Source: Patescibacteria group bacterium (GTDB lineage Bacteria > Patescibacteriota > Patescibacteriia > Patescibacteriales > GWC2-42-12). Taken from it: a stretch of 9,968 nucleotides of DNA. Below, piece by piece: positions 6,510 to 9,968 of the stretch (position 1 is its first letter; each line of letters begins with the position of its first letter). Made by a program: the position numbers and the translations under genes. The notes beneath the pieces were generated by a model. The model saw only the letters and a program-made list of their open reading frames with translations, did no database searches and had not been told where the DNA came from. Where the stretch lies: positions 1-9,968 of the forward strand of contig JAHITL010000042.1 of assembly GCA_018817545.1 (NCBI GenBank). Reading direction: 5' to 3'.

Positions 6510-6833
6510 TTATTTCTTTTTTCCTGTTTTCTTTTTTTCAATATAATCCTCTGCTAAATCTTTTGTTTTAGCTTTTGTTACTTCAACCAATTTTTTTATA
6601 CCTTCGCCAACCAATAATAAATAAGAAGCGCTATGTTCTATCTTTTCTTTGAATGTCTTGATTGCCTCATCAATTTTATTAATTTTTCGTCGTGTCTCTT
6701 TGACAGTCATAAACACTTGACGCATTGTCATTGCTAAATAATATATAAACCAAGCAATAAAAATTGTCAACCATAAAGCGCAAAAACATAAAACAATATT
6801 TAATAAATCTTTGCTATTAGTAATTAAGTCCAT
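6510..6833 (-). CDS. Small membrane-anchored coiled-coil protein, unknown function
   Basis: The 107-aa product starts with a short polar stretch, then one strong membrane helix (about 11-35, rich in I, L, W, F and Y). After it comes a Lys/Glu-rich helical region (about 45-100, with heptad-like spacing) and a basic tail ending KKKTGKKK. The layout resembles small DUF948-like or division/envelope-associated proteins, but no signature is good enough to name it. The positive charges after the helix suggest that the C-terminal coil lies in the cytoplasm. It follows the response regulator gene by 163 bases, a gap filled by a large inverted repeat, and precedes the 42-aa gene. No Shine-Dalgarno precedes the ATG. 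Function could be structural or could serve the neighbouring signalling pair; neither can be shown from sequence. Confidence 0.72.
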   Translation of the reverse strand: MDLITNSKDLLNIVLCFCALWLTIFIAWFIYYLAMTMRQVFMTVKETRRKINKIDEAIKTFKEKIEHSASYLLLVGEGIKKLVEVTKAKTKDLAEDYIEKKKTGKKK

Positions 6834-6852
6834 AAAATTTTATTATTATTTT

Positions 6853-6993
6853 TAAAAGCTATAGATTATATATTAAATGGAACCTGAGACGAAAATTTTT
6901 AAATTTTTAATTAAACAATTATCATTTAAAATTAATAAAAATCAAAAAGTGTCTCTGGTTTCATTTGATATATAACCGCTATAAGCTGTTTTA
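6853..6993. repeat. Long imperfect inverted repeat between response regulator and membrane protein genes
   Basis: The core arms 6866-6890 and 6951-6975 match at 22 of 25 positions (TTATATATTAAATGG then AACCTGAGAC, against TTATATATCAAATGA then AACCAGAGAC). Flanking TAAAA-GCT-ATAG blocks extend the arms to about 6853 and 6993 with small gaps. The loop of about 60 bases is nearly pure A/T. The right arm ends three bases from the response regulator stop codon, and TTTTAA occurs at both outer edges (6850-6855, 6989-6994). It could be a small MITE-like insertion or a large RNA hairpin that protects or attenuates the transcript. Confidence 0.75.
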
Positions 6994-6996
6994 ACG

Positions 6997-7776
6997 TTAC
7001 TCTATCTCTAGTTGGCTCTTAATTTTTCTAACAATTTCTTCTGTTGTAAAATGCGCTTTAATCAAATAATCATTTGCCTTTAAGTCTTGTGCTTTTTTTA
7101 TATCTTCTTCTTGTCCCAAATTAGTTAACATAATAACTGGGACATTTTTTATTATTTCATTTTTGTTAGAACGAATTTGTTTTAATACCTCAAATCCATC
7201 AATTGATGGCAATATAATGTCTAATAAAACAATACCAGGCTCAACTTTAACAACCATTTTTAAAGCCTCTTCTCCATCAGTTGCTGAAAAAACATTAAAT
7301 CCTTCTTTGCTTAATTTTTTATGACAAATTTCACGTAAAAATGAATCGTCTTCAACTAATAACACTTTAACGCCACCAATTGTAGACTCTTTTTTGTTTT
7401 TATCCACTATTGGATTATTAAAAACTTTCTCTATTTTTTCTACAACTTCATCGGGATTTATCTGCGCTTTAATTATATAATCAATCGCTCCTAACTTTTT
7501 TATTTTTTCCAATTCAACATCCTGACCAGAATTAGAAATTATAATTATTGGAATTTTATTATTTTTTTCTTGCAAATTTTCAAGAACCTCATAACCATCC
7601 ATTATAGGCATAATAATATCAAGCAAAATTAAATCAGGTTGCCATTCTTCAATTTTTTCTAATCCATTTTTTCCATCAACACTTATTAAAACTTCAAATC
7701 CTTCTAATTTTAGCTTAGCTGATAAAACGCTAGCTAAAGTTTGCTCATCTTCAATTATCAAAATTTTTTTATTCAT
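6997..7776 (-). CDS. Response regulator with two receiver (REC) domains and no output domain
   Basis: The 259-aa product is two complete CheY-like receivers in tandem. The first (about 3-120) has the acidic pair in IIEDE (E9, D10), phospho-acceptor D53 in LLDIIMP, S81 and K103 in DYIIKA. The second (about 136-257) has VEDD (143-144), D186 in LLDIILP, T218 and K240 in DYLIKA. All residues needed for phosphorylation are present in both. There is no DNA-binding, GGDEF or other effector domain, so the protein probably acts by protein contact or as a phosphate relay or sink. It lies 123 bases after the histidine kinase gene on the same strand and is the likely partner. The ATG has no Shine-Dalgarno. 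A TATAAT on the minus strand (7857-7852) lacks a -35 box at the right distance. Confidence 0.93.
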   Translation of the reverse strand: MNKKILIIEDEQTLASVLSAKLKLEGFEVLISVDGKNGLEKIEEWQPDLILLDIIMPIMDGYEVLENLQEKNNKIPIIIISNSGQDVELEKIKKLGAIDYIIKAQINPDEVVEKIEKVFNNPIVDKNKKESTIGGVKVLLVEDDSFLREICHKKLSKEGFNVFSATDGEEALKMVVKVEPGIVLLDIILPSIDGFEVLKQIRSNKNEIIKNVPVIMLTNLGQEEDIKKAQDLKANDYLIKAHFTTEEIVRKIKSQLEIE

Positions 7777-7899
7777 ATAAGTTATTGATTAATATTAGCA
7801 TTCGCTTTATTTATCTAATTGATTACAAAAGTAACTTTTTAAAATTTCTAAATTATAAATGTTAAATAAGCTCCAAATAAGTTACAACTTTATTAGCCC

Positions 7900-9264
7900 C
7901 TAATTCCTAATCGGGATAGAAAAACAGACCTCTGTTCCCACCCCCTCTTCGCTTGTTAAACTAATTTTACCTTTATGTTCTTCTATAATATTTTTAGCGA
8001 TAAACAAACCCAATCCACTTCCGTCTGTCTCTAATTTAATCACATTAGCAGCTCTAAAAAATTTAGAAAATACTTTTAGTTGATCCTTCTCTGGAATTCC
8101 TACTCCTTGATCATTAATTTTAACATATAAAAATTGCTTGTCAACTTGAATAATTATTTTTATCTTACCATATTCTGGAGTATACTTTATTGCGTTGCTT
8201 AATATATTTTGCAAAACCATAATCATCCTTTCTTTATCTAAATATATTTGTGGTAATTTCTCTGGTTTTTCAATTTTCAATTCTTGATGATTTTTCAAAA
8301 CTAAGCTTTCTGTATTACTGATTACGACATCAACAACTTCCTGAAAATTAGTTTTTTTAAAATTAAATCCGAATTTACCCTCCTCAATGCGAGAAACATC
8401 TAATAAATCATTAACTAATCTTATAATCCTTTCATTACTCAAATAACCTTTGTTTAATAATTCATACTGTTCTTCTGTTAATTTACCGACATCACCATCC
8501 AGCGCCATCTTAAGCACCCATTTAATAGCGGATAATGGAGTTCTTAATTGATGGGCAGCAACAGAAATAAATTCGCTTTTTATTCTTTCAATTGCTTTCT
8601 CGCGTGTAATATCATGAATAATAATTAAACTACCATCTTTGTTTTTATCAAAAATAATCTGCGCAGAAGAAATTTCAAAAGTAAAATCTCTTAACACAAT
8701 TTCTTGACGAGAGACTTCTTTTATTTCTTTTCCTACTATTTTTAATAATACTTTAAAAAAATCAATTAACAAAGCTAGTTCATCTAATGACTTATCAACT
8801 ATTTCTATATTTTTTACTTGTAATAATTTTTCAGCCAATGGATTAATTAATAAAAGATTATTTTGATTATCAAAAACTAATAATCCATCTGTCAAATGAG
8901 AAATAACTGCCAAAGTTTTATTTTTTTCTTCTTCTGCTTTTACTCTTTCGTTATCAATATCTTCTAGTATATTTAACAAAGCAACTCTTGATCCTTCTAA
9001 TTCTTTTGTTTTATTTTTTAATTCCTTTAACTCCGCACCTCTTTTTTCACTATTTTTACAAGATCTGAATTCCTTATCTTTTTCTTTAAGATTAGAAATT
9101 ATTGCATTAAAACCTGAAACAACAATATTCAAGCTAGGATCTTCAACTGGCTTACAAAAAACCGAAAAATCGCCAAGAGAGACTCTTGCTAAAACATCTG
9201 AAATATCTTTTATTCCATTTGAGATAATTTCTTTTTCAATTTCAAGATTTGTCTTTTTTTTCAT
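7900..9264 (-). CDS. Soluble PAS-containing sensor histidine kinase
   Basis: The 454-aa kinase has no membrane helix. Residues about 18-60 resemble a HAMP-like helical unit (VSLGDFSVF then FNAIISNL). A charged coiled coil follows (about 60-118), then a PAS-type sensor (about 118-222, starting with HLTDGLLVFDNQNNLLLINP). The HisKA dimerisation domain contains the H-box SEFISVAAHQLRTPLSAIKW (230-249), with H238 as phospho-acceptor. The ATPase domain has the N-box LQNILSNAIKYTP (351-363), NDQGVGI (384-390) and GSGLGL (415-420). All catalytic motifs look intact. In the family, such kinases phosphorylate receiver aspartates, and the double-receiver gene directly downstream is the natural target. 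The absence of membrane anchoring suggests an internal signal. The start at 9264 gives MKKKTNLEIE. A palindromic repeat sits 13 bases upstream, and no Shine-Dalgarno is present. Confidence 0.94.
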   Translation of the reverse strand: MKKKTNLEIEKEIISNGIKDISDVLARVSLGDFSVFCKPVEDPSLNIVVSGFNAIISNLKEKDKEFRSCKNSEKRGAELKELKNKTKELEGSRVALLNILEDIDNERVKAEEEKNKTLAVISHLTDGLLVFDNQNNLLLINPLAEKLLQVKNIEIVDKSLDELALLIDFFKVLLKIVGKEIKEVSRQEIVLRDFTFEISSAQIIFDKNKDGSLIIIHDITREKAIERIKSEFISVAAHQLRTPLSAIKWVLKMALDGDVGKLTEEQYELLNKGYLSNERIIRLVNDLLDVSRIEEGKFGFNFKKTNFQEVVDVVISNTESLVLKNHQELKIEKPEKLPQIYLDKERMIMVLQNILSNAIKYTPEYGKIKIIIQVDKQFLYVKINDQGVGIPEKDQLKVFSKFFRAANVIKLETDGSGLGLFIAKNIIEEHKGKISLTSEEGVGTEVCFSIPIRN

Positions 9265-9276
9265 TTTTTTTCTGTC

Positions 9277-9304
9277 ATTCCAGCAGAGCTTAAAAAGCGG
9301 GAAT
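9277..9304 (-). repeat. REP-like palindrome, family B, in the histidine kinase leader
   Basis: The arms ATTCC-AGC-AGAG-CTT and AAGC-GGGAAT form a bulged hairpin (minus strand: GGATTCCCGCTTTTTAAGC, then GCTGGAATGACAG). The minus-strand sequence ends in AATGACAGAAAAAAA, very like the tail GATGACAAAAAAA of family A. The repeat lies 13 bases upstream of the kinase start codon, in the 79-base gap after the tRNA-binding gene. Palindromes of the type GGATTCCCGC...GCGGGAATGACA are widespread dispersed repeats in bacteria. Confidence 0.65.
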
Positions 9305-9343
9305 CCATTTCATTATTAAATTTAATACTGAGTTTCTATTAAC

Positions 9344-9799
9344 TCAATTTGTTCTTTTATACCCTTCCTTTAAATCTAAATAATCAACTAATTTTTGTCC
9401 TATTTTTGCATTATTAGATAAAATCATAATTCCGTTATGATCTTTTCCTAAGCCTAATTCATCTTCAGCACATAGCATGCCAAATGATTTTACCCCCCTA
9501 ATCTCAGCTTCTTTTATTTCTATGTCATTAGGCAAAATTGCGCCAACTAAAGCAACTGGAACTAATTGATCAACTTCAAGATTTGGCGCTCCACAAACTA
9601 TATCTAATATTGCTTTGCCAACATCAACTTTAACTAATCTTAACCTATCAGCATTAGGATGTTGTTTAATTTCTAAAATTTTTCCAATAACAATTTGATT
9701 AAATTTTGCAGACTGATTTATTATATTATCTTTTTTAACAGCATGTTTAGATTCAAAAATTTTAACAAAATTTTTCAACCAATTTAAAAATATACGCAT
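9344..9799 (-). CDS. Stand-alone PheT-like tRNA-binding (B2) domain protein
   Basis: The 151-aa product begins MRIFLNWLKNFVKIF, like the N-terminus of the phenylalanyl-tRNA synthetase beta subunit. It moves, after a shortened linker, into an EMAP/OB-fold tRNA-binding domain (about 34-144). Family blocks are HPNADRLRL (47-55), VCGAPN (68-73), AEIRGVKSFGMLC (98-110), AEDELGLG (111-118) and HNGIMIL (121-127). Full PheT is about 800 residues; the B3/B4, B5 and catalytic-like parts are absent, and stops follow in all near frames, so this cannot serve as the synthetase beta subunit. It may bind structured RNA, as related stand-alone domains are thought to do. A one-base change in the GGG at about 9359 would swap the last seven residues for about 14 (IKEQIELIETQY ending). 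It is 24 bases after the upstream partial gene and 79 before the kinase gene. Confidence 0.85.
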   Translation of the reverse strand: MRIFLNWLKNFVKIFESKHAVKKDNIINQSAKFNQIVIGKILEIKQHPNADRLRLVKVDVGKAILDIVCGAPNLEVDQLVPVALVGAILPNDIEIKEAEIRGVKSFGMLCAEDELGLGKDHNGIMILSNNAKIGQKLVDYLDLKEGYKRTN

Positions 9800-9823
9800 A
9801 ATTTTTAATTAATTAACCCTATA

Positions 9824-9968
9824 CTACTCCTGATTTTCAATCGCTAATTTATGATTTATTTTATAACTTAGTAGAAAAAACTCTGCAACTGACAAACTAA
9901 TAATTAATAATCCAACATTAAGCCAACTAAATAAATTAGATGCTAATAAAAATAAAGTAGCTATTATA
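9824..9968 (-). CDS. C-terminal end of a membrane protein (cut by window edge)
   Basis: The minus-strand frame from the window edge is open for 47 codons and stops at TAG (9824-9826). The visible peptide has two hydrophobic segments, IIATLFLLASNLFSWL and VGLLIISLSVAEFFLL, followed by a polar tail SYKINHKLAIENQE. This is the pattern of the last one or two membrane helices and a short cytoplasmic end. The start lies outside the window and no family can be named from this fragment. The stop is 24 bases before the start of the PheT-like gene on the same strand, so the two probably share a transcript that runs on through the kinase, the response regulator and the small genes. Confidence 0.6.
   Translation of the reverse strand, partial: IIATLFLLASNLFSWLNVGLLIISLSVAEFFLLSYKINHKLAIENQE

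Noticed and set aside
7852..7857. Promoter for the response regulator gene based on TATAAT
   Set aside because: There is no -35-like sequence at 15-19 bases, and isolated TATAAT is expected by chance in DNA this AT-rich.
9333..9343. Alternative genetic code (UGA as glycine, as in some CPR groups)
   Set aside because: Reading through the TGA of the PheT-like gene gives only a short tail unlike PheT, and other genes contain no internal TGA codons that would be needed as glycine.
9344..9799. Genuine pheT (phenylalanyl-tRNA synthetase beta subunit)
   Set aside because: Only the first ~150 of ~800 residues are present and stops follow in the near frames, so it cannot be the functional synthetase subunit.

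Overview
The window is very AT-rich and compact, with long A/T homopolymers and Lys/Ile/Asn/Leu-rich proteins. Mostly weak or absent Shine-Dalgarno sequences add to the picture. A DUF4012 protein sits beside a DUF11-like surface protein carrying a 'GSGPLPPKV' motif. Together these suggest a Candidate Phyla Radiation (Patescibacteria) genome, probably in the Parcubacteria-like part; this taxonomic call is inference, not proof. TAA, TAG and TGA all appear as stops in genes of sensible length, so the standard bacterial code fits.

Layout. (1) Bases 1-140 hold the 5' end of an IS30-family transposase on the minus strand, cut by the window edge, with a hairpin just outside its start codon. (2) 183-791 is recR on the plus strand, the only plus-strand gene. 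(3) 811-5789 is a minus-strand pair: a 937-aa DUF4012 membrane protein followed by a 654-aa single-pass protein with DUF11-like extracellular repeats. A perfect TATAAT -10 box lies upstream at 5825-5853. The gap between the two genes holds a palindromic repeat and a 47-bp tandem repeat. (4) 5854-6292 has no recognisable gene. It contains a 288-bp MITE-like inverted repeat (5889-6176), which itself contains two inverted REP-like hairpins, and an intrinsic terminator at 6205-6236. (5) 6293-9968 is a minus-strand cluster. In transcription order it encodes the C-terminus of a membrane protein (cut by the window edge), a stand-alone PheT-like tRNA-binding domain, a soluble PAS histidine kinase, a double-receiver response regulator, a small membrane/coiled-coil protein, and a 42-aa protein with the only strong Shine-Dalgarno sequence in the window. 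The terminator follows.

How the genes may work together. The kinase and the double-receiver protein form a plausible cytosolic two-component pair with no DNA-binding output in the window. The DUF4012 and DUF11-like proteins look like a co-expressed cell-envelope pair. RecR belongs to RecFOR recombinational repair and appears functionally unrelated to its neighbours. The most notable non-coding content is a set of palindromic repeats placed between genes: two related hairpin families, one MITE-like composite, and a separate long inverted repeat at 6853-6993.
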